A stretch of 64,000 bases of DNA, taken from the NCBI RefSeq assembly GCF_000003855.2, contig NW_003101679.1, positions 814,417 to 878,416 of the forward strand. The letters are read 5' to 3'. Shown here one piece after another: positions 36,962 to 47,467 of the stretch (position 1 is the first letter of the stretch; each line of letters starts with the position of its first letter). The position numbers were made by a program, and so were the translations under genes. The stretch is from Blastomyces gilchristii SLH14081 (Eukaryota > Ascomycota > Eurotiomycetes > Onygenales > Ajellomycetaceae). The notes under the pieces are model-generated. The model worked only from the letters and a program-made list of their open reading frames with translations, ran no database searches and was not told where the DNA came from.

Positions 36962-38698
36962 ATGGATGGCGAAAATTCCACAGTTGACTTTGACAGTTCG
37001 GCCCGCACACAAGAACCTCAACCAGAGGCCCAAGAAGACCAGGAATTGAGGCGTGGTCCAAGTCTTGAAGAAGAACAGTCAGGATGGAGGGAAGAAGAAC
37101 GCAAATCGGAAGAGGGCCGAATTGCAGATCTCACTGAGCGCGCTATCCCGGATACCCGCGAGGACGCGGATGAGGAGCTGCAAAGAGAACGCACGCGTGA
37201 GGAGACTTTCCGGAGAGATATAGAGAGGGATGGATCCCTTACTGAGCTTGCCGTACCTCCCCCCGTTGAACGCGTGTCATCCAGGCGGGGCGACTGGGCA
37301 GCTCTCGAGAGCGCCGAGTCTCGGGTTACTGCGCCGCCCCCTCGCGTTGATCGAGTTGCTGGAATCGAAGCCAAATTGTCGGCGTTTGCTACCCGCCTTT
37401 ATACCGTCTCCTATCTTGTGCTTTTCTCAATGCTAGGAGCATTGGCTCGGATTGGGCTGGAGTGGTTGACTACTTATCCTGGAGCGCCGTTGACCACCGG
37501 AGTTACCTGGGCAAATGTTGGAGGATGCCTCTTTATGGGATTCCTAGCTGAAGACCGAAAGCTGTTTCGTGAAGAATGGGGACAGTGGAAGCGAAAGCAT
37601 TCGAGACACAAATCTAGCGCGTCAAATGGCCCGATTTCCCATCCATCTCCTCATTCTCACTTACCGCATCCTATGAAACTACTCCGCCGGCGGTATTCGC
37701 GTTTCCATACCCTCCACACACCACAACATCCACCTCCAGAACAACAGCCCCAAGCTCCAGAACAAAGCGACCTAAACGAACAAAAGGAGGAACCGATAAC
37801 CCCGCCACTGGAACCCGCCTATTCCCTCCAGACCCACAAATCTATCAAAAAGACCATTCCCCTCTACATCGGCCTCACAACAGGCTTCTGCGGCTCCTTC
37901 ACCTCCTTCTCCACCTTCATGCTCGACGTCTTCCTCGCCCTCGCAAACGACCTCCCAACTCCAGGCCACCCATCATCCCCCCTGTCCCGCAATGGCGGAT
38001 ACAGCTTCATGGCCGTGCTTGCCATAATAATCTATACCCTCTCCCTGAGCATCGCCGCCTTAATCCTCGGCTCCCACCTCGCCATTTTCATGGACGAGTA
38101 CACCCCCGTAATCCCCTACGTTTTCTCACGAAGATGTCTCGACCCCATTATCTCCTTTCTGGCCATCGGCTGCTGGCTGGGCGCCGTATTCCTCGCCATC
38201 TGGCCCCCGGACCGCGATCTGGGAGTCCACGAGCATTGGCGCGGCAGCGCCGTGTTTACCGTCGTTTTCGCGCCGCTGGGCTGTCTGCTGCGCTTCTATG
38301 TGTCGTTGCTGCTCAATGCCCGCATCCCGAGGTTTCCCTTGGGAACGTTCACGGCGAATATCTTCGGGACCCTGGTACTGGCTATGTGTTATGACCTGCA
38401 GAGATCGACACATGTGCTTGCGGTGTCTGCTTCTTCGTTTTCCTCCGCCCCTGAGGCTGCTGCAGCGGGCGCGGTTAGTGTGTCGCGTCTCAGCGGCTGC
38501 CAGGTATTGAAGGGCATTATGGATGGGTTCTGCGGGTGTACGACGACGGTAAGCACGTGGGTGGCTGAGCTGGATAGTCTTGAGCATGAGCATGCGTATG
38601 TTTATGGCTTGGTTACACTTGCTGTTGCCCTGGGCCTTTTGGTTGTCGTTGTTGGGTCACTAAAGTGGACGGTTGGTTTTGGTCTTGCGGTTTGTTGA
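36962..38698 (+). CDS. FEX1: fluoride export protein, two fused CrcB domains
   Basis: Single exon of 578 residues. An acidic, Arg/Glu-rich soluble N-terminus (about 1-135) precedes two CrcB-like membrane halves. The first half starts near residue 140 with a hydrophobic helix containing MLGALARIGLEW and ends past the GFCGSFTSFSTF motif (about 309). The second starts near residue 395 and carries GFCGCTTTVSTW (about 522). These Gly-rich, Phe/Thr/Ser motifs line the fluoride pore in CrcB/Fluc channels. Eukaryotic FEX proteins fuse both halves in one chain and export F- across the plasma membrane. The linker (about 215-300) is Pro/Gln/His-rich. The first ATG follows an AT-rich leader. The later GC-rich codon use (from about 37840) differs from the first part, but both halves are continuous in frame. 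Confidence 0.93.
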   Translation: MDGENSTVDFDSSARTQEPQPEAQEDQELRRGPSLEEEQSGWREEERKSEEGRIADLTERAIPDTREDADEELQRERTREETFRRDIERDGSLTELAVPPPVERVSSRRGDWAALESAESRVTAPPPRVDRVAGIEAKLSAFATRLYTVSYLVLFSMLGALARIGLEWLTTYPGAPLTTGVTWANVGGCLFMGFLAEDRKLFREEWGQWKRKHSRHKSSASNGPISHPSPHSHLPHPMKLLRRRYSRFHTLHTPQHPPPEQQPQAPEQSDLNEQKEEPITPPLEPAYSLQTHKSIKKTIPLYIGLTTGFCGSFTSFSTFMLDVFLALANDLPTPGHPSSPLSRNGGYSFMAVLAIIIYTLSLSIAALILGSHLAIFMDEYTPVIPYVFSRRCLDPIISFLAIGCWLGAVFLAIWPPDRDLGVHEHWRGSAVFTVVFAPLGCLLRFYVSLLLNARIPRFPLGTFTANIFGTLVLAMCYDLQRSTHVLAVSASSFSSAPEAAAAGAVSVSRLSGCQVLKGIMDGFCGCTTTVSTWVAELDSLEHEHAYVYGLVTLAVALGLLVVVVGSLKWTVGFGLAVC

Positions 38699-39191
38699 TG
38701 CAGGTTTTAGATGCGTTAGATATATACAACAAATCCTAAACGGACGTTTTACAGATATGAATCAGTATATTATTGTACCTTGACGTCAGCTCTCGTGTAA
38801 ATACATGTGAATACATATTAGAACTAACTTTCCGATGGAGAAAAATATGGCAGTCATCCAACCCAATGGCCATCAAATCTACGAAGCAAACATACCACCA
38901 CAAAACCGCGCCTCATCCCCAATAAACAGTCGCAAGGTCTCGGTGTTAATTTTGACAGCAAGAGTATATAGGAGTGATATCATCAAAGATATAGTAAAGG
39001 TAAGAACGTAACCGGAGGGGGGGGGGAAGCCGTACAAAAAAAATATCCATTCCAGCGCCATTCCCAATAAGATATACAACCACAAGCACCCCCATCCATA
39101 TCCGTCGTTCTCAATCATAATCTCATAACCCAACCCAACCATCGAAAGAGAGAAGCAAAAAGACGACACCCAACACGAACCAACGTTTCCG
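38699..39191. other. convergent spacer between FEX and the small membrane protein gene
   Basis: Both flanking genes end here, so this holds two 3' UTRs. I see no gene. The plus strand is A-rich, and a short G run lies near 39017-39026. Confidence 0.5.
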
Positions 39192-39738
39192 TTACACTAT
39201 CAAGTCTTGCATCGTATTGCCAAAGCCAAAGCCATTCGCACTGGTGCCGTTCCGAGTCGACCGACTCGGTATCCCATCAATAGCTCCCGAAGCTGCCAAA
39301 TCGTCATGCTCACTATTATAGTCTGTACCCTGCTCCCGGTGTTTCTCAGATTGCCGTAGTCGGTCTTGCGCGGTGAGGGCTTCGCGACGAGCGGCTTCAA
39401 TGGCAGCGTTGCGCTTTTGGGCGGCTGTGGGATTTTGTTGGTTAGTTTATATTTTTCATAACATGATGGGTCTCAAATGGTATGTGAATGTTTATTTTGT
39501 TTTTACATATTTAAATTTATTTGATTGAGCTAGAGAGGGATGAGTGGGCTTGAGGCGATTTTTTTGTGTGCGACATACCTTGCCAGAAGTACCAGTAGAG
39601 AAGCATAGTTACTATCGACAGGAGGATGAAGCCAAACATAATACCTAGTTCTGCCCCGATGGATGGTACTGGAGTGTAAGGAATGGGGTGGATGTCACCA
39701 GGCCTGAGAGAATGGACTGTTCCTGGAAAGCCGTTCAT
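39192..39738 (-). CDS. small single-pass membrane protein, function unknown
   Basis: Two exons (39579-39738 and 39192-39424) are joined by a 154-bp GT-AG intron (donor GTATGT, acceptor CACAG). They give 130 residues. The order is a short N-terminus with Pro-rich HPIPYTPVPS, one strong transmembrane helix (about 33-53, ending in YWYFW), then a basic, Ala/Arg/Gln-rich helical tail (AIEAARREALTAQDRLRQSEK) and a Gly/Ser-rich end. The tail could form a coiled coil on the cytosolic side. I do not recognise the family. The splice joins the helix directly to the tail and keeps the frame, which makes a real gene likely. Confidence 0.7.
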
Positions 39739-41218
39739 TTTGATCTATCTATGTTTCCTCCTTCTATATTTGTGTGATGTTGTACCCTTTATGATTGCCG
39801 TGCAGGCCGTCTCAAGATAATTATGTATATCGAATGGCTTCGAGAATGTTTATACGTGTGATACAACAAAGGTAGGCAGAGGAGGGTGAGTCCCGTTGGT
39901 AACGTCTCGATAGCGTGATGTGCAAAATTTCTGATAATAAGATAGATATACACTGGAGGTTAGTATTTATAACGAGGAATGGAATGTTTCAAGTTCAAAC
40001 AAAGAAACCAAAGATGTAGGGGGAGTTCAGATTGCCGTAAACTCAAATAATTCAAGTAACCTTGGACAGACTGATGAATGCGGAATATCAAAACACTTGC
40101 CCGACGGGATTAAAACAATTTTCCCGTACCGTATCTCAACCCAATTGTTTCTCTTCTTTATTTCTCGTTCTTCCAAGTTCAATCTTCAACCCCAACCCTT
40201 AGGTTCTTGAATGAGATAACGAAAATTCGCTTGCAACGCAAATTCGTGATTGGGGGCTATGATATGGTGGGGTGTTCGCGCTTATTTCTTAGGGTAATTG
40301 TGATGCGCAGGGCACTACTCGTAGGATGTGCAGACAGTTAGCTGGTGAATTATCAAGAGTAGTATTAAAACCAGATTGGAGTTCCTTTCTTTTGAGCGAA
40401 GATGAACACTGATGATTGAAGATTGGATGGTAAGTGTTCAGACAAAGGAGGTTGATGTCAGTCTGGGGCAGCGATCGTCGTGAAATATTTCCCTATAAGG
40501 AACTTGTGCGTCTGATCGCGGGAATGAGTCAGCAAGCCTAGGTTCTTCCTGCTCGAACGACATCCGTTCCATTATTAATTTCAAGATATTGCAGATATGA
40601 AGATTTCACTGTGATGCCTGGATGTAATTCCGCCAGGAGGTTTCAGGCAGTTCCATTAATACCCCACAACTAGCAGCCCACAATGGGAGAACCACCTAAA
40701 AAGACCTTGCAACAGTGTTAGGACTGTTGAACTGGCGCGGTCGGTTCAGTTTCCCTTACAACTTTTAGGGTGTACAAGATCGAGACCAACAACTCTCACA
40801 CCGCCTCCTAGGGCTGCAGGGCTTTTGCAGTTTATGAGAAAATCTAGTGTACACCTGGATTTTCTTTTCCTAGGTGCTACAGACGACGAAACGAAGATGG
40901 CGAGAGTAATATTTTATGGTCCTACATACGAGTGTGATGGGCCAGATGGGATTGATCCTAGACAAATGCTCGGCAGTATTGCGCGGTCAAATAATGGCAT
41001 ATGAAACATGTCGCTAGCGGAGATTGCGAAGGATAGGCTGAGAGCAGCAGGCGATTTGACATGAGGCATATGAGTGAACAGCTCGAAGCTGCAGAGGGAA
41101 GAAAGGCCGAAGGAAGGAAGCCGGATAACTAGCTGAAGTGCTGAGGATGGGTATAGAAATCTTCTGCGAGTTGGTGCCTATCTAATTTTACATATCTTCC
41201 CCCCTCGGTCCCCGCTTA
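39739..41218. other. intergenic spacer
   Basis: No gene is seen. The composition is ordinary and there are no long repeats. It contains the promoter of the small membrane protein and the 3' end of the secreted protein gene, both on the minus strand. Confidence 0.5.
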
Positions 41219-42088
41219 TTAAGGATTAACCTTGAATTTGGTGCAGTCATCCTGCGCGCCGCGCTTGGGAACCGGCATAATGACAGGCTGATGGTTGGCT
41301 GCTGCTGTCAAAGTGCAAACGCGATAAAATCCGGCCTTCCCAAGACCCGCATCAAGCCTAGCGGTGAAACTGTTTCCTTTATTATTCGGACTGTTGACGC
41401 TTTTGAACCAAGTCGGATTGTTCGCGTCAAGGGCTTTAATCGAGATGGCGGTAGGTCCCATAAACTCAACAGTGAGATGTGTGTGACCTTGTACGAGTCC
41501 TTCGTTATTTAATGCCTGGGGAGCAGAGAGGTATGTCACATTTGAATTTGTGTAGAACCCCATTTCGATGTTCCGAACTGCGATTTTGAAGACAATCGGC
41601 TGATTGACCTTGAAAGTATCGCCCGGCGAGGGAGATGTGATCAGTGTAGAAACCATGTGTTTTGTTGAAGGAATCTCGCCCATGGCTGTGGTCGTATTAG
41701 TGCTAGTTTCCATGACAGGTATTGTGTCGTGGGAATTAATAACTACTCACGGATCCCATTGCAAGATCCCTCCTTATTCTTCTTGCCGTTTGTTAATGTC
41801 TTCCCGCTGCAGTAGTTGATGAAGTTGTTCGATGAGCTAATTCCCTGTTAGGAGAATCTAACTAAATATCAAGTATGCTCTCACCTACGTTCTAGAAGGG
41901 GTGACTTCATCCTTATTCAGAGCCTCTTTCTCTCCATCCAATGCAGACCCGCTCTGGAGAGCGTTTGGTTTCAAGCATAGTTCGGCAGCTCGGTACCTTG
42001 GAACGTTCCTCTGGTCCCTTTGGCCTAGAACGCAATTGATAAGACATAGTGCAGGGGCTAACAGGTATATAAGGCTTCCTAAATGCAT
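41219..42088 (-). CDS. small secreted protein of a conserved fungal family
   Basis: Three exons (41889-42088, 41751-41836 and 41219-41685) give 250 residues. Residues 1-22 form a clear signal peptide. The mature part contains a PNALQSGSALDGE segment, then NNFINYCSGKTLTNG and GSCNGIPMGEIP. The body has a Gly/Asp-rich TSPSPGDTF start and QGHTHLTVE, and the C-terminal region reads NHQPV then AQDDCTKF. I recall this layout from widespread secreted ascomycete proteins of unknown function. Intron 1 needs care: the donor GTAGGT would otherwise be read as a stop, and of two nearby acceptors only TAG at 41837-41839 keeps the NNFINYC frame. Five cysteines in the mature chain suggest disulphides and an extracellular location. 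Confidence 0.75.
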
Positions 42089-43517
42089 TTTGATACCTGA
42101 CTGCGTAGCAGTGACTGCAAGAAGAGATTTGGTAGATAGAAAAAAGGACTTCGAGAAGGAAAAAGGGAAAACGGCACAGTTTGAATTCGGGCGAGGAATT
42201 TTGAGACAATTTAAACAAGTCGCAACAGGTGAAAGGATTTACAGAAAGTATTGGACAAAGAGTATCAGAAGCCGTACAACAGCAGCGCATCCCAAATTGG
42301 ATGTTATCAATATCGGACTGCCCCGAAATGCCTGTTAGAGTCACACGCCCAATTTAAAGTCCGTTTGTACTTGAAATTGATGAAAATCAATAATTGGCGT
42401 TGGTGAGTCCATCAAAGATATCAAGTGGAGATGTCAGATGTTTAAACAAAGGAGCCCAAACTATGAATTCTTTCTCCAGTGGTAGGAATCAAAGGAAATT
42501 ATGTTATGTGCGTATTCTTTCACCACATATTTAGCTCATGTCCAACTAATCTGTAGCTGCAACCAAAACTGCGATTTTAGCTGCAGCAACATTGCATAAA
42601 CGTGGGCACCACGGTCTCACATGTAGGTAATTTATAAATGTCTAAGAACAAAGTCGGATAATTAGCACTCAGGATTTAGACAGATCTTGAAACCGCGATA
42701 TTAACCAACTCGGTTAACTTCCCACCCCCCCCCCCCGGGGGGTAATGACAGGCTGTCAGCAGACGACCTTCGAGGCCCTCCTGTAAGTGTAGGACAGTGC
42801 TTCCTTGGACGTATATACACAGAGCACATCGATAGCAAATTACATTCTCAGCATGTAAAGCAAAAGAAGTTTATTTATATCAGACCCTGGCCAACTGCAA
42901 CTACTAGTGGTTGCAAAAATATGTAAACATCTATTTTTGGATGTTTCAGTCCACCTAAGTCTCATCCTCGATCATAAATTGGTGTTTTCGCAGAGAAAGG
43001 CTTAACCGGTTCTTATATTATATTATCGACAAGTAATAAAATGAGCGGTTTTATCACTGTGCCTGCAATGAACGGGAAGAATCATCGCTGCTCCCTCGGC
43101 TTACTCTGTAATTGGTTTTAAGTTAAAATAGGAAACCACTAGAAACCATCAAACCAAGGTTCTACTCGCTCGTGCATAAATCTTAATTGGAGGGCATGCA
43201 TCACACACCCTTCATCAGGCGACATCTTAAGAAATACAACATCATTGATTTCTCTTATAACAAAGAGTAATGGATATATAAGGGAGACGGATATATATAA
43301 GATAGCAACGATAGAGATAGCTAATTCAGATTTAGTCATATGAGTTAAAATGTATATGAAAGCGTTGATGAATGTAGACTTTGGTTTCTTGATATGCTCT
43401 AGGGAGGGGACTTAAATCCTCACTCGAAACCACACATTAAGCCGAAGAGAAACGCCAAATCCAGATGCAATGTACAACAAGAGCTTCCCTCACTCCAATT
43501 GTACTGTATGTTGTCAC
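42089..43517. other. intergenic spacer
   Basis: No gene is seen. A C12-G6 block lies at 42725-42742. The rest is moderately AT-rich. The frames at 41901-42344 overlap the secreted protein's exon and leader and are shadows. Confidence 0.5.
42725..42742. repeat. C12-G6 homopolymer block
   Basis: Twelve C directly followed by six G. The block can fold back on itself and is prone to indels. Confidence 0.8.
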
Positions 43518-45497
43518 TCATACCCCAAGTAGCGCCTCCCAGTCAGGCGTCACCACAAACTTCCCACTAACCTGCGACATCGCCCATACTCGTTTTTCCT
43601 CCGACTCAACCTTTGATTGTGCCTCCCCGGCTTCTGTGGTCTGGGGCTTCTCCTCAGATGCCACAATAGCATCTTGCAAAAACTCCACATCGCTCCCTTT
43701 GGTTAATTCAAAGCTGATCCCGCCCCAGTCTATCGTTGCCCGCCCGGACTGGTGGATGTTCAACTTGCCTACTCGACCTGGGGGCAGGGTGGAGTGGGTG
43801 GCCGTGATTAAGGGGGAGGAAGCAGCGTTACCATCGCTACTCACGGTGGGCTTTGGGACGGTAAGCTCGTCGGTAGGTTCTCTCTTGATGGCGGGATTGG
43901 AAAGATGTTGTGTTGTTGCCTGTGCACCGGTTTCAACCACGTCTTGGTCCGTCTCATCTACAGCAAGCGGCGGCGGGACGAGGTTGGGCGTCATGGGCGG
44001 AAACTGAATGAGGAAGAGTCGCCCCGAACGTTCATCCCTTGGTGCTTCAACTGCCTGTGTCTCATCTTCCTGCTCTGCCCCTTGTGACCTTTCCGCCGGC
44101 TTATCGTCGGTGGTTATTGTCCCCAAGGCCTGTTTGATATGTTCTATATCCTCCTCGTGGCGGTCATTTTCCTGCCGTTCTTCCTCTGTCTGCAGTTTAC
44201 TCCGCGGATCCTGGATAATAACTCTTTTGTTTTTTGTTTTTGGCTTCGGGACAGCTGGTGTTGCAGGCCCAGTGTCAGCCGTCGCAGGGCTGCTGTCCAT
44301 GGCCTGGGATATAGATTCAGTCATAAGCACATCTCCGTCATCCGTAGGCTCCTCCTTGATTTTCACTCCTCCATACAATGTACCACCGACAAATTTCTCC
44401 GTAGTTACCTCGACCGCCTCGTCACCTTCACTCTCACTACCACCATCAATATCTTCCTCACTGTCCTGAACGAACAAACTCTCATCCTCCCCCTGCTTTT
44501 CCTTCGCTTTTGCCTTTGCTTGCCTTCTCAACTCTGCAGACCTCTCCGAGCTAGCATCCGTATTAATTCCGATCGATCTCTCCTGATGCTCCTGTCTCTC
44601 AACCCGAACCGGCCTCAGTCCCCTCCCAGCACGATCGGCCCCAGACGCCCTGGACGGCATCTTCCCTTTCCCCTTCCCTTCCTCAAACTCCTCCTCCTCC
44701 TCGTCATCCTCATAATCACTAATAATATTAATCTGCTCGATACTAAACCGCGGGCCCCCATCACTCCCCTCATCCGACGAAACATCCCCACTCCCACCAC
44801 GGCTGCTTACCCCGCCAGCCCCATCTTCACTTTTCGCCCGGACAAGCCCATGCACCCTCCCCCCACCCGATCTACCCCCATGTCCATATCCATACTTCCC
44901 CTTCCCCTTCCCCGCCGCCCCAAACCCACCCCCACGACTCCGCATCGACATTCCAGACCCCAATGGCCCCGAAACTTCACCTCCCCCAAACATCCCCTTC
45001 CCCCTCCCTCTTCCCCTCCCTCTAGTTCCTCGATCCCCACCCCTCCCCGCAACCTCCCCCCTCCTCAACGCAGCCGCCTCCTTTAGCCTCTCCTGCTGTC
45101 TCTCCGCCTCCAGACGCTCCAACGCCTCGCGTTCCGCTTTACTCTTCCGCACTACCGCGCGCGGCTGGTAGCGCAGGGTCGGTTTGGGCGTCGTGCCATC
45201 TAGGTTTAGCGGGATTAAGGAGCCACTCGGGGTGCGTTTTTTGAGGGATTGGAGTCGCTGGACGCCGGGGCGGGGTGGGGAGCCGCTGGTGGTTATGGCG
45301 GAGGTAGAAGTGGATGGGGCGGTTCGGGAGCGAGGTGCGGTGAGGTTAGGGTCTATGGGGGGGTTGGTTGGGTCTGTGTTTGTAGCTGCGGGTGTAGGTG
45401 TATGTGAAGCGCTGTCGACGGGAATGGCGGCGCGGTGCGAGGCGGAGGAGGCGGCGGCGGCAGGGCGCCGAGGGTTGTTTGTGGATTTTGGTGGCAT
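43518..45497 (-). CDS. RPC53: DNA-directed RNA polymerase III subunit Rpc53/RPC4
   Basis: Single exon of 659 residues. The C-terminal region (about 490-655) has the hallmarks of the RNA polymerase III Rpc4 family. It begins GRLFLIQFPP, then has PPGRVGKLNIHQSGRATIDWG near 595 and ends with AMSQVSGKFVVTPDW. Upstream is a long disordered part. It has a basic patch with RYQPRAVVRKSKAEREALE (about 110), an Arg/Gly- and Gly/Lys-rich stretch (about 150-235) and acidic runs (about 262-275 and 340-375). Rpc53 pairs with Rpc37 on Pol III and acts in termination and reinitiation at tRNA and 5S genes. The protein is longer than the yeast subunit because of the disordered inserts. The start ATG is the first in frame. 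The opposite strand is open over 44139-45086 only as a composition effect. Confidence 0.93.
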   Translation of the reverse strand: MPPKSTNNPRRPAAAASSASHRAAIPVDSASHTPTPAATNTDPTNPPIDPNLTAPRSRTAPSTSTSAITTSGSPPRPGVQRLQSLKKRTPSGSLIPLNLDGTTPKPTLRYQPRAVVRKSKAEREALERLEAERQQERLKEAAALRRGEVAGRGGDRGTRGRGRGRGKGMFGGGEVSGPLGSGMSMRSRGGGFGAAGKGKGKYGYGHGGRSGGGRVHGLVRAKSEDGAGGVSSRGGSGDVSSDEGSDGGPRFSIEQINIISDYEDDEEEEEFEEGKGKGKMPSRASGADRAGRGLRPVRVERQEHQERSIGINTDASSERSAELRRQAKAKAKEKQGEDESLFVQDSEEDIDGGSESEGDEAVEVTTEKFVGGTLYGGVKIKEEPTDDGDVLMTESISQAMDSSPATADTGPATPAVPKPKTKNKRVIIQDPRSKLQTEEERQENDRHEEDIEHIKQALGTITTDDKPAERSQGAEQEDETQAVEAPRDERSGRLFLIQFPPMTPNLVPPPLAVDETDQDVVETGAQATTQHLSNPAIKREPTDELTVPKPTVSSDGNAASSPLITATHSTLPPGRVGKLNIHQSGRATIDWGGISFELTKGSDVEFLQDAIVASEEKPQTTEAGEAQSKVESEEKRVWAMSQVSGKFVVTPDWEALLGV

Positions 45498-46062
45498 GGT
45501 TGGTTGGGTGAGTTTGTGTCACCTTTCCAATTTGATTTGGTAGGTTACTTTCTTGGAGTAACTGAAAATTTCGCCGTATTGCCTGGCCGTGCCCTTATCG
45601 AAGGGGGGAGAGAGCACGCTGGCTTTGGCATAAAATTTGCAAAGTTTTCAACGCAACCACTAGGAAAACATATCCATTGCGTTCTTAAGCTAATGGACAA
45701 CTCTGAAAAAGCATTAGGGCGATCTCTCAATACAACGAAATGAGTGGATGATTCCTACCGCACTTTGTCATTTTCTCTTCGTTCATCTTCTCAGAGCTCA
45801 AAAAATATCTCGGAAATTTATTATTCCGGAAGGGCATGCAAGTGTTTTACGCTAGATTATTATTGGATTAGTGTGTTTTCCCATGCGACATCCGCGCTTT
45901 ACCGGAAATGGATGGATGCGACAACCGGGCTTGCAAGCGCCTAGACGCCCTGCCTTGGCAAAGAAGGAATCGGAATGGAACCTCCCATCGCAGGCCCAAG
46001 CGACAGATTTTATGCTTAAATCAATACTAATTCATATTTGGTTGGATAGCTAGAAAGTGTGA

Positions 46063-46089
46063 TTTTTTTTTTTTTTTTTTTTTTTTTTT
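46063..46089 (+). repeat. poly-T run (27)
   Basis: Uninterrupted run of 27 T. Confidence 0.9.
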
Positions 46090-46463
46090 GGAGGCAAGTA
46101 CATACATAGCAGGGGGGCGATATTATAATAAAAGGCTAGAGTTGATAAAGAAAAAGTGCAGGAAAATAAATAAATAAATAACATGTACTTGGTGCAATTG
46201 ATTTTAATATCAAACAATAGTGGTAATATAGGAATGATAACAAGCAGGGTGGGCAAGCGGTAGTGATAGGGTGAGGGGAGAGAAAAGTATGTATATAATG
46301 AGCCCAGGGAGTACCGCAGAAGAATAGCTGCGCAAGAAACAGAAGAAATGGAACAGAATGATACGATTCTCCGATAGATGTTTGAAGGGAAACAATTTGG
46401 GTTCCTTCTTCTCCCTCTTTTTTCTCGTTTTATGAGAAAATATCTGTCCCCCCTTTCAAAAAA

Positions 46464-46685
46464 TCATTTGTCCGTTGCAATCTGGCGCATCTCCACCGTT
46501 TCCCGCAGTGTTGTGCTCTTCTTTAGACACTCAGTCAATATATCCCACAGGTCAAGGGCAGTGTCGGCCCATGGAGCGGCGAACATGCTGCCGTTAACCT
46601 GCCCTGCAATGAATGTTCCACCACACGGCTTTCGTACATTAATGCAATGAAAGAGTGTGTAAATAAAGAGAGGGGAAAAAATCAA
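46464..46685 (-). other. possible small gene or terminal exon
   Basis: A 73-codon minus-strand frame contains a protein-like segment (GGTFIAGQVNGSMFAAPWAD, then a helix-like stretch and a charged end). A possible AG acceptor lies before CGGTF at about 46630. I cannot find the exons that would precede it and do not recognise the family. It may be a relic or chance. Confidence 0.2.
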
Positions 46686-47467
46686 ATACTAAAGCAATCG
46701 GCAATCGGAAACAAAGCAAAACATAAACTCGAACATATTAAAACTGGAGCAAATACAACAATATAGCCGTTGGAAAGACAATATAAGTACGACAAACACA
46801 TCGCAACAACAAAGTGTCAAATCCCTCCCCGTATTCAGCCAAAGGAAACTAGTCGCTCGCTAAGATAAGAAAAGTAAACTAGATATAATTTCGCTGGGAA
46901 GACGAAAAGGTAATGAAGGAAAGTAAGTTGGGTAGGTAAAGGATAGTTATAGCGTTGGGGCTTTTAATCTAGGTGGATCGGGCTATCCGGATAGGAAGCT
47001 TGGGTGAGGCTTTTCAAAGGCGCAGAAGCAAAGCATGTAGAAACGAGTGACAAAGGCGATGATAGCATTGATGGTAACGAAGCGACGAAAAGACGGAGGG
47101 AATTTGTGAGAAAATTCAAAGGCCGTTAACCTTCAGCTTCTCTACGGAGAGTTTGTCGTGACACGTGGGAGTAGGAAGAGCGAATACAATGGCGTCAGGA
47201 GACAAAAATAAAACCAACGCATGAAACAAACACACTGTCTTCCAAAAGGAATTTGTAAGCCAGTAAGGCGACGTTGAGTTATGTCTCATAGCGAACTTGG
47301 ATGGGAAAGCAAAGACAGAATTCACTCGACTAAACAATCGCATCGGAGAGAGAGCACTGGGAGGGAACTGTGGCTCTCAGCATCAGTGAGAGTGCCACTC
47401 CACTGAACACCACGCAATATCTCATATATAGTCACCGTTCGTTAGAAGGATGTGATTTGTGTGACCA

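Larger units (their letters stand above)
45498..47467. other. intergenic spacer
   Basis: The spacer has a T27 run at 46063-46089 and AAAT repeats near 46168-46181. It includes the Rpc53 promoter at the left and the 3' side of the zinc-cluster gene at the right. Only one small frame (46464-46685, minus) looks slightly protein-like, and it is listed separately. Confidence 0.5.

Noticed and set aside
44139..45086. 315-codon open frame on the plus strand opposite Rpc53
   Set aside because: It exactly opposes a recognised coding exon with few stop-making codons; its Pro/Arg/Thr/Ser-rich content follows from the RG-rich repeat on the other strand.
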